The notes beneath the pieces are model-generated. The model searched no databases. It was not told the origin of the DNA and saw nothing but the letters and a program-made list of their open reading frames with translations. DNA of 46,933 nucleotides, taken from NCBI RefSeq assembly GCF_000422905.1, contig NZ_AUGY01000068.1:1-46933 (forward strand), written 5' to 3'. The translations under genes and the position numbers were made by a program. This DNA comes from Paenibacillus alginolyticus DSM 5050 = NBRC 15375 (GTDB lineage: Bacteria; Bacillota; Bacilli; Paenibacillales; NBRC-103111). Below, piece by piece: positions 30,401 through 39,210 of the stretch. Numbering within the stretch: position 1 is the first letter of the stretch; each line of letters starts with the position of its first letter.

Positions 30401-32205
30401 AACTCAATAAATGGCTTGCGACCGGATATTTACGGAACCTGAGAATTAAATATAAGCTCCTTCTCTCTTACATGCTGCTGATATCTATAACCATAGCAGC
30501 CGTTACATGGTTCTCCTATAATAAGACGACTAAGATGATAGAGAGGCAAGTCGCAGAATCCACGGATCGTGCTTTCGAGCAAGCTAACGAATTCATTACA
30601 TATAAGCTTAACAATGTGAAGGACGTCTCCAGCATGCTGTTTATGAATAAGGAGCTGGAGCAAATTTTGCTGAAGTCCCCTGTTAATTATCCATTAGCCG
30701 AACAGATAGACGATTACAACCGGCTCCTGGATATGGTACGTTCAGCTCAAAACAGCAGAGAAATTTTCAGCATCCGTTTGTTTGTTAACGATTCCGGGAT
30801 ATTCGCCAAGGAAAATAGCACGATTTTTAATATGAAGAATTTCAAGGACACTTGGTGGTTTAAGCTGGTACTTGAGCAGAATGGTGGTTTGTACTGCCGT
30901 TCCACGTATAGCCATGACTATCAGGATCAGAGGGGTTCTCAACAGATTATCTCTTGTATGCGCACCCTGCAAACTCAGGGCTTCTTTGGGGACGTTCTTG
31001 GCCTCGTTTCTATGGATGTTCTGGAGGATAGTATCTACCGGATCATCAAGCAAACGGAAATCACGGATGGTGGAGAGGTTTACTTGGTTGATCGTGAAGG
31101 AAATGTCATTTCGGGCTTGGACAGAAAAACGATCGGTCAAAGTTTGTCTTCAACGATATATTTCCAGGAGATTATTAAGGGAAGCGGAGATAGTGGCTAT
31201 CAGAACCTAGAGGTTAATGGCAAAGCATCCCTCGTTACTTATAAGAAGGTGGAAGGGACGGATTGGCGGCTAATAGCCATCATTCCACATGAGGAAATGA
31301 TGCAGTACAGCGACCAAATAGCCAGCTATATGCTGCTGCTGTTCATCTTAGCTACGGTTAGCGCGGCAATAATGGCCTTCTTCATGTCTGGAGGGATCAC
31401 AAGAAGAATCAGTCTACTCATCCAGCAGATGAAGAGGTTCGAAGAGGAAAAGTGGGACGTACGTATTTCCGTGGATAGTAAGGATGAAATAGGTATTCTA
31501 CAGGTTAACTTCAACCGGATGACGGACAACATCAAGCGTCTCATCATGGAGAAATATGAGGAAGAGGTCCGAAAGAAGAATGCCGAGCTTAAAGCTCTGC
31601 AAGCCCAGATTAACCCTCACTTCTTATACAATACACTGGATATGATTCATTGGTTGGCCATGAAGCATAAGGCCCAGGACATCAGCTACCTTGTAGGGGG
31701 ATTAGCAAAGTTCTTCCGGTTAAGTTTGAGTAAGGGAAAAGATGTTATTTCGATTGATGATGAGCTCGCTCATGTTCAGATTTACCTAGATATTCAAAAC
31801 AAAAGGTTTTCTGGAAGTATTAAAGTGTCCATAGAGGTGGAGCAACAGATCCTGGAGATGACGACAGTGAAGCTTGTACTTCAGCCCATTGTGGAAAATG
31901 CTATTCTACATGGGATTCGGGAGAAGGAAAACAAAAGGGGTCTGATTCGAATATCAGGCCAAATTTGCGACGGTCTGGTGCTATTTATCGTGGAAGATGA
32001 CGGGGTTGGCATGACGGAGGAAAAGATGAAGAGACTGCTGACAGGTGACCAAGGAGCAGGGTATGGAATCAAGAACGTCAATGAAAAGCTCAAGCTTTAT
32101 TTCGGGGATTCGTTTGGATTGTCTTATGAAAGCGAAGAGGGTCTAGGTACTAAGGTGACGATTCGTTTCCCTGCCATGAAACATCCGTCAGAAGGCGTAT
32201 CCTGA
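30397..32205 (+). CDS. YesM-type sensor histidine kinase
   Basis: A 602-residue membrane kinase. A helix at about 25-45 and another at about 305-330 flank an extracellular Cache-like sensor domain (about 46-300). A HAMP linker (about 330-385) leads to the His_kinase domain with NPHFLYNTLDMIHWL, where His408 is the expected phospho-acceptor. The HATPase_c region has VLQPIVENAILHGI and DDGVGM and GYGIKNVNEKL. It is translationally coupled to the response regulator. Kinases of this class sense sugars, often together with the neighbouring binding protein. Confidence 0.93.
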   Translation: MKLNKWLATGYLRNLRIKYKLLLSYMLLISITIAAVTWFSYNKTTKMIERQVAESTDRAFEQANEFITYKLNNVKDVSSMLFMNKELEQILLKSPVNYPLAEQIDDYNRLLDMVRSAQNSREIFSIRLFVNDSGIFAKENSTIFNMKNFKDTWWFKLVLEQNGGLYCRSTYSHDYQDQRGSQQIISCMRTLQTQGFFGDVLGLVSMDVLEDSIYRIIKQTEITDGGEVYLVDREGNVISGLDRKTIGQSLSSTIYFQEIIKGSGDSGYQNLEVNGKASLVTYKKVEGTDWRLIAIIPHEEMMQYSDQIASYMLLLFILATVSAAIMAFFMSGGITRRISLLIQQMKRFEEEKWDVRISVDSKDEIGILQVNFNRMTDNIKRLIMEKYEEEVRKKNAELKALQAQINPHFLYNTLDMIHWLAMKHKAQDISYLVGGLAKFFRLSLSKGKDVISIDDELAHVQIYLDIQNKRFSGSIKVSIEVEQQILEMTTVKLVLQPIVENAILHGIREKENKRGLIRISGQICDGLVLFIVEDDGVGMTEEKMKRLLTGDQGAGYGIKNVNEKLKLYFGDSFGLSYESEEGLGTKVTIRFPAMKHPSEGVS

Positions 32206-32265
32206 CAACATAGAGAGCATCTTCTGACAAATACCAATGAACGGACCCATGGTATAGTGAACGAA

Positions 32266-32283
32266 GAGAGGTTAGATCCTCTC
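32266..32283 (+). promoter_or_regulatory. Hairpin in the leader of the binding-protein gene
   Basis: GAGAGG (32266-32271) and CCTCTC (32278-32283) form a perfect 6-bp stem 27 bases before the ATG. A TATAGT at 32253-32258 could be a minus-10 box, but no minus-35 at proper distance is seen. Confidence 0.35.
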
Positions 32284-32309
32284 AAGTATAAGTATACGGG
32301 GGAGATTAG

Positions 32310-33812
32310 ATGAAGAAACTTATTTCCATGTCAATATGTGTTTCATTAGCTGTTGCAGCCCTAACTGGCTGCGGTGCTAATAATGGAGGCTCTGGTACCG
32401 GGACAACTGGGACAAGCCCAAGCGCATCTGCCAAGGTGGATGCTCCTAAACCCGAGCTCAGGCAGCTTGGTTTCCAACGAAACTTTGACACGAATCAAGA
32501 TCCGGTTGCGAAGATGTTGGAGGAAAAGACGGGCTACAAGGTAAAATATGAAACGCTGCCCTTGGAAAATCCTGACGACAAGCTGAACCTGTTAATGGCA
32601 AATAAGGAGCCTTACGATATTCTTAAGCTATCAGGTTCCCAATATCGGAAGCTGGCCTCTCAAGGGGCACTTGAACCATTAGACGATCTCCTGAAGAATT
32701 ATGGACAGACACTTGCGAAGATAAATACGCCGGAGTCCTTCGAAGCGGCCAAGGTTGACGGTAAGATATACGGGATTCCAGAACGACATCCAAGAGGCTT
32801 TGTCGGCAGCTCTTTGGCTATACGCCAAGATGTCCTTGATGAGTTAGGTATGAAGGTGCCGACTAGCCTTGATGAATTTTATCAGCTGTTGAAGACCATT
32901 AAAGAAAAGAAGAAGGACATGATTCCGTTTGCGGGATTTGAGAGTGTGATCACAGAAATCTCCGGTGCCTTTGGCATTGCGACTCAGTGGTTAGAGAAGG
33001 ATGGAAAGCTGGTTAACCGCCTTGACGATCCGGGAATGAAGGAATACCTGGCGTTTATGAGTAAGCTTTACAGCGAGGGTCTTTTGGATCCGGAATGGCC
33101 CGTGAACAAGGCGGCTACAGTTCAACAGAAATTCTCCAGCGGCAAAGCAGCCGTCATTCCTTACGGCTGGGGGATGGCCCCAGCAGTAACAACAGCGATG
33201 GTGAAAAATTTCCCTACCGCTAAGATCACGCTAATACCGGGGCTTAAGGGTAAGGACGGAACGCAAGCTCAAATGATTCAAGGTGGAGGAATCAGCTGGT
33301 ATATTGCCATTCCTAAGGTTTCTAAAAACAAGCAAGAGGCAATGAAATACCTAGATTTAAAGGTTCAGCCTGAGCTGTTCCAAAATTTATCTGTCGGTGA
33401 GGAAGGCGTTCATTTCAAGAAAGAGAACGGAAAGATGTTCCCTATTCTTCCGAAATTTAATGATGAGCGCGGCAATGCGGATTGGTTCCTGACCTCTACG
33501 AATCCGGAAGCGTTCCAAGAACTTTGGCTGCTGAGGGTCCGCAAGGACCCGGTGCTGTATGCAACCTTCGAGGAAATTCAGAAGCAGATGTCCTTTGGCA
33601 AGAAAGATCCTTTGATCTTCGCGCCACCGCTTCCTATGCTTGGAACTAATATCCAGAAGCTCACTAAATCCGAGAATGATTACATTATCAAGGTATTCGC
33701 AGGAGCTGAAAAGCTAGACGGCTACGATAACTTCGTGAAGCAGTGGAAGGCTGATGGCGGCAGCGACGTGATTAAAGAAGTAACAGATTGGTACGCAAAA
33801 TCTAAAAAATAA
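32310..33812 (+). CDS. Large solute-binding lipoprotein of the LplA type
   Basis: A 500-residue extracellular binding protein. The lipobox LTGC puts the lipidated Cys at residue 21, followed by a Gly/Ser/Thr linker. The body has the LplA-like features: a charged first lobe (VAKMLEEKTGYKVKYETLP), IYGIPERHPRGFVGSSLAIRQD (described by core GIPERHPRGF) and KYLDLKVQPELF. CGGGGGAGATTAG precedes the ATG. It is the substrate receptor for the two permeases and probably binds an oligosaccharide. It ends before a strong terminator, so it closes the first transcription unit of the locus. Confidence 0.93.
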   Translation: MKKLISMSICVSLAVAALTGCGANNGGSGTGTTGTSPSASAKVDAPKPELRQLGFQRNFDTNQDPVAKMLEEKTGYKVKYETLPLENPDDKLNLLMANKEPYDILKLSGSQYRKLASQGALEPLDDLLKNYGQTLAKINTPESFEAAKVDGKIYGIPERHPRGFVGSSLAIRQDVLDELGMKVPTSLDEFYQLLKTIKEKKKDMIPFAGFESVITEISGAFGIATQWLEKDGKLVNRLDDPGMKEYLAFMSKLYSEGLLDPEWPVNKAATVQQKFSSGKAAVIPYGWGMAPAVTTAMVKNFPTAKITLIPGLKGKDGTQAQMIQGGGISWYIAIPKVSKNKQEAMKYLDLKVQPELFQNLSVGEEGVHFKKENGKMFPILPKFNDERGNADWFLTSTNPEAFQELWLLRVRKDPVLYATFEEIQKQMSFGKKDPLIFAPPLPMLGTNIQKLTKSENDYIIKVFAGAEKLDGYDNFVKQWKADGGSDVIKEVTDWYAKSKK

Positions 33813-33823
33813 ATAAGTTCGGT

Positions 33824-33877
33824 AAAGGGGCAGTCCCCGAAACGCATGTATTTGCGGTTCGGGAACTGCCCCTTTTT
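33824..33877 (+). terminator. Strong terminator after the binding protein
   Basis: AAAGGGGCAGT (33824-33834) pairs with ACTGCCCCTTT (33865-33875), with inner CCCGAA/TTCGGG and CGCA/TGCG stems, then T-run. Confidence 0.93.
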
Positions 33878-33941
33878 GCAATAGGAATCAGGGAGGTTAA
33901 GAGTCGGTTGTATGGAACTAGAGAAACCGTTTTCACAAAAC

Positions 33942-34006
33942 CGTAAGATTTTCTTGTTTATCATAAGATTGCATCATTTCAATAATGCCCAGTTTTTACG
34001 AAAATA
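33942..34006 (+). promoter_or_regulatory. Direct-repeat regulator site before the AraC gene
   Basis: CGTAAGATT (33942-33950) and CATAAGATT (33962-33970) are 20 bp apart start to start, and 27 of 31 bases across the block match the site at 26758-26786. An AT-rich AAAATA at about 34001-34006 lies at the same distance as TATAAT does at the first site. This indicates common control of the transporter unit and the enzyme unit. Confidence 0.6.
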
Positions 34007-34060
34007 AGAGTTAGAACAGGTGAGCCATCACCTAAGTAAAGTCATGGGGGAGGGAACGGA

Positions 34061-34993
34061 ATGGCCTACCAGTTGTTTACATATCGGCATAATAAGACCT
34101 TACCGGAAGTTGCATGGTTGAAGGAACCTTTTGTTTATGATTTTTTCACCCTTTGGCAGGTTGGAGAACGTCGGTTGTTTCGGGATACAATCGGGTTTAA
34201 AGGACCTCATGAGGATCGGTTTTGGGATATAGGGTATGTGACAGAGGGATCTGGTGTCGTATCTATTCATGGTAGCGTATACCAGATTCGGAAGGGTGAC
34301 TGCCTGGTTAGAATGCCGGGTCATACTTGCATGATCTCCTCAAAAGATACCGACGAGCTGCAGATCTGTTACATCCGGTTTGAGCTTCATGATTCGGAGA
34401 GAGGTGAGCATCCCTTCGCTTGTATGAATAGCATGCTTTTGGAGAAGAAAGATCCGGTCCGCAGGGACCACTGGGGGTTAGCGGACTTATTCGATCAATT
34501 GCTTAGAGAGATTCGGTACGAAAATCGTCACCTGCTATTGATGGCTGGAAGCTATGTAAATCAGATATTGGTTGCGGCATATCGCAATTACTTGGGACAA
34601 GTGGAGCGTAATATCGATACATCTGACCATATGGTTCCATCCATTGGAGGCAAAAGGGAGATTGCTGAGCGTGCGGTTCAATATATGAATGAACGAGTTT
34701 TGGAGTTGAAGGAACTTAGTAGTGTTGCGGATGTTCTTGGCTATAGCTATTCGTATTTATCTCATGTATTTAGAGAAGAGATGGGCACCAGTCTACAAGC
34801 TTACTTCTCGAAGAGACGGATATTAACGGCTATGCAGTTTCTCCATGATGAGGATAACACAGTAACCCGCGTGGCTGAGTTACTTAGCTATCAATCGATT
34901 CACTCGTTCAGTAAGGCTTTCAAGAAGCAGACGGGGCAATCGCCTTCTGAATATCAGTTTCGATATGCGAATGAGAAAAAAGCAAGTTACTAA
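34061..34993 (+). CDS. AraC-family regulator with N-terminal cupin-like domain
   Basis: A 310-residue regulator. The N-terminal sensor domain (about 1-150) includes RFWDIGYVTEGSGVVSIHGS (a cupin strand pair) and KGDCLVRMPGHTCMI. The C-terminal AraC DNA-binding domain (about 205-305) has LKELSSVADVLGYSYSYLS and ELLSYQSIHSFSKAFKKQ, followed by SPSEYQFRY. GGGGGAGGGAACGG precedes the ATG. It heads the second unit of the locus and may bind the CATAAGATT repeats in front of itself and the permease operon. The ligand is probably an intracellular sugar. Confidence 0.9.
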   Translation: MAYQLFTYRHNKTLPEVAWLKEPFVYDFFTLWQVGERRLFRDTIGFKGPHEDRFWDIGYVTEGSGVVSIHGSVYQIRKGDCLVRMPGHTCMISSKDTDELQICYIRFELHDSERGEHPFACMNSMLLEKKDPVRRDHWGLADLFDQLLREIRYENRHLLLMAGSYVNQILVAAYRNYLGQVERNIDTSDHMVPSIGGKREIAERAVQYMNERVLELKELSSVADVLGYSYSYLSHVFREEMGTSLQAYFSKRRILTAMQFLHDEDNTVTRVAELLSYQSIHSFSKAFKKQTGQSPSEYQFRYANEKKASY

Positions 34994-35036
34994 ATGAAAC
35001 CGTTTACCTTCAGTCGTGTGAAAAGGAGAAGAGCTT

Positions 35037-36050
35037 ATGACTTTACATCTTGCAATTATTCCGGGCATGCGCATAACCCGACGAGTATTCACACCCTCTC
35101 AATTAGAAGAGCTGGGCAGACTCTCCCGAAAAGTGACCCTGAATCAGGAAGAAGGAAACCCATCCCCCGAAACGGTGAAACGGTTGATCCAAGGGGCTGA
35201 CGCTGTGATTACTTCTTGGGGTTGTCCCCCTCTGGACAGTGAACTTCTTGCAGAAGCACCTGACCTTCGGGCACTGCTTCATGCTGCCGGATCTGTAAAA
35301 ACTGTAGTTACTCCAGCGCTTTGGGAGCGGGGAATCCAGGTGACGGGCGCCGCTTCGGTGCTCAGCAGGGGGGTGGCGGAAACAACGCTAGGGCTTACGA
35401 TCGCTTCTTTGAAAAATATGTGGCAGATCATCGATTATACGCGAAATAAAGACTGGTGGGGTTTTCAGCAAGATTCGGTAAGAAGCCGAATAAGGGAAAT
35501 GTACGGGATAACGATAGGCGTAATAGGAGCTGGTCATGCAGGACGGCATTATATCAAGCTTCTGCAAGGCTTCGATGTGAAGATTCACCTAAGTGATCCT
35601 ACCTATACGGAAGTTCAAGCAGCGGAGCTGGGGGCTAAGCTAGTTCCATTGGAGGAGCTGCTAGCCGCAGCAGATGTGGTAGCGGTCATGGCACCCGAGA
35701 TACCGGAGACCTATCAGCTACTTAATGAGGACAGACTCGGTTTAATGAAGGATGATGCCATTCTGATCAATCCAGCGAGGGGCTCCATCATTCACGAGGA
35801 AGCACTTATCCGACATCTGAAGCTGGGCCGTTTCTTTGCTTGCCTGGATGTGACGGAACCTGAGCCGCCGGCTTCAGATCACCCTTTTCGCACGCTGCCA
35901 AATGTGGTGCTAACCGGTCATATTGCAGGTGCGGTCAATAATGGCTTGCTGCAGATCGGTAAATTCATAACAGACGAATGGGAAAGATGGGTTCAAGGTG
36001 TCCCGATGGAAGGTCGCATCGATCCGGTGAAGCTCTCCTTTTTGGCATGA
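35037..36050 (+). CDS. D-2-hydroxyacid dehydrogenase-family protein
   Basis: A 337-residue protein of the NAD-dependent D-isomer 2-hydroxyacid dehydrogenase family. The Rossmann motif is GVIGAGHAGRHYI (about 162-174). The catalytic triad is present: Arg in NPARGS, Glu in DVTEPEPP and His in LTGHIAG. AAAAGGAGAAGAGCTT precedes the ATG. Family members reduce 2-keto acids or oxidise hydroxy acids; in glycan loci they are often annotated only by homology. It is the first enzyme after the AraC gene and is co-directional with everything to 45.9 kb, so its substrate is probably sugar-derived. No specific substrate can be assigned. Confidence 0.88.
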   Translation: MTLHLAIIPGMRITRRVFTPSQLEELGRLSRKVTLNQEEGNPSPETVKRLIQGADAVITSWGCPPLDSELLAEAPDLRALLHAAGSVKTVVTPALWERGIQVTGAASVLSRGVAETTLGLTIASLKNMWQIIDYTRNKDWWGFQQDSVRSRIREMYGITIGVIGAGHAGRHYIKLLQGFDVKIHLSDPTYTEVQAAELGAKLVPLEELLAAADVVAVMAPEIPETYQLLNEDRLGLMKDDAILINPARGSIIHEEALIRHLKLGRFFACLDVTEPEPPASDHPFRTLPNVVLTGHIAGAVNNGLLQIGKFITDEWERWVQGVPMEGRIDPVKLSFLA

Positions 36051-36093
36051 AGATGCGGCACTACGGCACTACTAATTGATAGGAGGCTGAAGA

Positions 36094-39000
36094 ATGGTTA
36101 TTCGTCGAAAATGGTTCATGCTTGTGTTGGCAGTGCTAGTTGCGGTGGGTATTTTTCCGTTAGGGACGGTCGCGACATCCGCAGGAGATGCCCGTTATAT
36201 TCCTATGGAGGTTCAAAATTCAGGCTTTGAAGAATCAGCAGGCAGCAGCTCCATTCCTGGTTGGAGGACGTTTTCAGCGGATGCTGCAAAGGGCACTTCA
36301 GTTGTCGCTACAGATACACTCCACAAGAGTGGCAGCCAAAGCGCAATGATGACAGATGGAAGCACGACTTTACCACTGGGACTAATCAGTAATCCAATAC
36401 CGGTGGTTGCTGGGGAGACATACCGACTGACCGCCGAAATCTTAGTGGCGCAATCAAGTGTGAGAGCTTACATTAAATTTTTTAATGATGCGGGCAAGGA
36501 ACAGCTGCCTAATGCAACGGCCTTGGCCAATACCTTGAATCAATGGAGCTTGCTGGAAGTAGAGGGTAGTGTACCCGCCACAGCAACGAAAGCTGAAATT
36601 TGGTTCTATATGGGAGCTTCGGGGATGAGCAAATCATATATAGATGATGTGAGTTTATCTTTGAAGACTTTGGAGCCGGAACCCGAGCTGCCCGTTTCCT
36701 TCGGAGAGCCCATTGATTTGGGGGATGCTGTGAAAATTCCGCTGTCCCAATCTGCGGTTTATGGAAAGAACGCCTCGGGAGAAAACGAGCAGTACATAGC
36801 TGTAGTTGGATCGCCTGCTGTCTTTTACGCGGTTAACGCGGAAACTGGCGAACAGCGGTTCAAGCAGCAGCTTCCAGGCTCTGATGTCGTATGGGCCATG
36901 ACAATCGGATCCGACGGCAATGTCTATGTTAGCGGAACGACTAACGGCATCTTATATCGTTATCTGCCTGATGAACGCAGGCTGGAAAGTCTGGGCGTGA
37001 ATCCTTCAGACAAATTCGTATGGGACTTGAAAGCTAGCTACGATGGCAAAATCTATGGAGCGACTTATCCAAACAGCAAGGTATTCGAATACGACATTGC
37101 GACCGCAGTCTTCAAAGATCTTGGATCCATGAAGCCGGGCCAACAGTATGCCAGAGGGTTGGGAGTCACTGACGATTATGTGTATGTGGGAATAGGGACC
37201 AAAGCTTATGTCGTTCGTTATGACAGAAGAACGGGAGAGAAGAAGGATATCGCGATTCCGACTCAAGGAGAGAGCGGAACGATCTCAGAAATTCAAGTAT
37301 ATAGAGGAAAGCTGTTTGTCAATGCAGGCAGCAAGCTCTATGTTATCGATGTGGCGACGGAGCAGCTATTGAATACGATCACGTATCAGAGCAAGATTTC
37401 GGAGCCTTCTCCGTATCAGCCCAATCTGATTTATTATAAGCTAGCTGACACCTTATATACCTATAACATGGACACCAACGAGACGGATAAAGTGGAAGGC
37501 GCTCCACCGCTGCCAGGGGATACGGCGGTTAAAAATCATGCTTGGATGACGCTCACCCAGGGTGAGAAGGTAGGTAGAACGGTCCTAGTTGGAATGGCCG
37601 CTTTCACCGATTCCTTCTTTTTCGACCCAACAGATAATTGGTATCGTTTGATCTATCCAAAGGTGGAATCCCAAGGGGTAGCGGTTAACGCGATGGAAGC
37701 CTACGGGGACCAGCTCTTCTTAGGCGGTTATCAGCGGGGGCTAAGCATTTTTGACTTGAAAACCCAACAATATACGTACACGAATAAAGGGTTTCATCAA
37801 TCCGAGGGGATTGGAAGCTATGGAGGCAAAGTGATATTCGGCACTTATAGCGGTGCCAAAATGTACGCCTACGACCCCGGGCAGCCGCTGGATTACAGCG
37901 AGTATGGAGCTGGCAATCCGGGTTTGGTGCTGGATATTGAAGAAGATCAGGACCGGCCTTTTACCATGACGGAGGGTGAGGGCAAGCTGTTCATCGGGAC
38001 GTTCCCTTCCTATGGCAAGCTTGGAGGTGCCCTGACGATTATGGAGAAGGTGTCAGGAGACGACGGAACGGTGACAAGCACCGTGTATGACGTATACCGG
38101 GATATTGTGCCAAATCAAAGCATATTCGGATTGGCATACAAGGACGGTAAGGTGTACGGAGGAACCTCCCCGGTTGGGGGACTGGGCATTACACCGACTG
38201 AGACGGTAGCGAAGATGTTCGTATTCGATGTCGCCAGACGGGAAAAGATTGCCGAGTTCACACCGGTCATTCCCGGCTTGGATGGGCCACCAAAGCTGAT
38301 CGGGGAACTGACCTTCGGGCCAGACGGTTTACTTTGGGGTGCGGTGGATGGAACCATATTCGCGATGAATCCGGATACTTATGAAATCGTGAAAAGCAAG
38401 GTCGTCTATCCTACGATTTATAACAGCAGCAAATATCGACCGTTCTACCTGAAATGGGGACAGGATGGATTGCTGTACACAACGCTAGGTCGTAAGTTGA
38501 CGGTAGTGGATCCTGCAACGCTTCAGACGAAGCAACTCATAGAGGGCACGGTAAATCTGCTAGCACTAGGCGGTGACGGAAGTGTCTATTATACGTTAGG
38601 TGCGAAGCTGTACAGGCTTCCGGTTCCGCTCAAGGAGGTAACGCTTGAGGTTGGAAGTAACGAGTTTACGCGCGGCGAGGACTCACTGATTACGGTAAAG
38701 GGTGTTCTAGCTAATGGTCATGAAGCTCGCTTATCGGAAAGTGAGGTTCAAATCACAGTAACGGATCCAGCGGTGGCAGATGTCCGAGATGGAGCTTTAA
38801 TTGGGAAAAATCCGGGAATAGCAGAAGTGCAAGCAACTGTCAGTTTTCATGGGGTAACCCTCAAGACGGTACCGGTAACGATCCGAGTAGTAAGCAGCAT
38901 GGAATCCGTAAGAGGGCTTCTGGAGGAAGGTAAAGCAGAAGGCAACATTATGACCTCTGTTTTCATGCAGCTGTCAAATGCTTTAGCGCAAGCTGAACAT

Positions 39001-39162
39001 CAGCGGGATAAAGGAGATGCATCCAAGTCTATCAAGCATTTGCAGGATATGCTCAAGCATTTGGAGCATGTACGAGTGAAAGATGGTGCGATAGAAACGG
39101 GGATTTACGAGAATTTAAAAACGGATATAGCGTGGTTAATTAGCCATATGATAAGTATGTAA
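36094..39162 (+). CDS. Exported CBM/beta-propeller/Big2/FIMAH surface protein
   Basis: A 1022-residue secreted protein. The signal peptide ends near residue 30 (ATSAGDA). Residues about 35-195 resemble a carbohydrate-binding jelly roll of the CBM4/9 type (NSGFEE..IPGW, then LLEVEGSVPATATKAEIWFYMG and YIDDVSLSL). Residues about 205-850 are a many-bladed beta-propeller rich in G-x-(L/V)-(Y/W)-x-G-T and repeated Y-x(3)-(T/G) strands. A bacterial Ig-like Big2-type domain (about 850-935) contains the NPGIAEVQATV signature. A helical C-terminal domain (about 940-1022) matches FIMAH, common in large Paenibacillus surface enzymes. It probably binds or cleaves the target glycan outside the cell. Catalytic residues cannot be assigned. 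Confidence 0.78.
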   Translation: MVIRRKWFMLVLAVLVAVGIFPLGTVATSAGDARYIPMEVQNSGFEESAGSSSIPGWRTFSADAAKGTSVVATDTLHKSGSQSAMMTDGSTTLPLGLISNPIPVVAGETYRLTAEILVAQSSVRAYIKFFNDAGKEQLPNATALANTLNQWSLLEVEGSVPATATKAEIWFYMGASGMSKSYIDDVSLSLKTLEPEPELPVSFGEPIDLGDAVKIPLSQSAVYGKNASGENEQYIAVVGSPAVFYAVNAETGEQRFKQQLPGSDVVWAMTIGSDGNVYVSGTTNGILYRYLPDERRLESLGVNPSDKFVWDLKASYDGKIYGATYPNSKVFEYDIATAVFKDLGSMKPGQQYARGLGVTDDYVYVGIGTKAYVVRYDRRTGEKKDIAIPTQGESGTISEIQVYRGKLFVNAGSKLYVIDVATEQLLNTITYQSKISEPSPYQPNLIYYKLADTLYTYNMDTNETDKVEGAPPLPGDTAVKNHAWMTLTQGEKVGRTVLVGMAAFTDSFFFDPTDNWYRLIYPKVESQGVAVNAMEAYGDQLFLGGYQRGLSIFDLKTQQYTYTNKGFHQSEGIGSYGGKVIFGTYSGAKMYAYDPGQPLDYSEYGAGNPGLVLDIEEDQDRPFTMTEGEGKLFIGTFPSYGKLGGALTIMEKVSGDDGTVTSTVYDVYRDIVPNQSIFGLAYKDGKVYGGTSPVGGLGITPTETVAKMFVFDVARREKIAEFTPVIPGLDGPPKLIGELTFGPDGLLWGAVDGTIFAMNPDTYEIVKSKVVYPTIYNSSKYRPFYLKWGQDGLLYTTLGRKLTVVDPATLQTKQLIEGTVNLLALGGDGSVYYTLGAKLYRLPVPLKEVTLEVGSNEFTRGEDSLITVKGVLANGHEARLSESEVQITVTDPAVADVRDGALIGKNPGIAEVQATVSFHGVTLKTVPVTIRVVSSMESVRGLLEEGKAEGNIMTSVFMQLSNALAQAEHQRDKGDASKSIKHLQDMLKHLEHVRVKDGAIETGIYENLKTDIAWLISHMISM

Positions 39163-39210
39163 AACAAGTAAGAACAGAAGGATACCGAGGGAATGTGGAG
39201 GGAAACAAAG

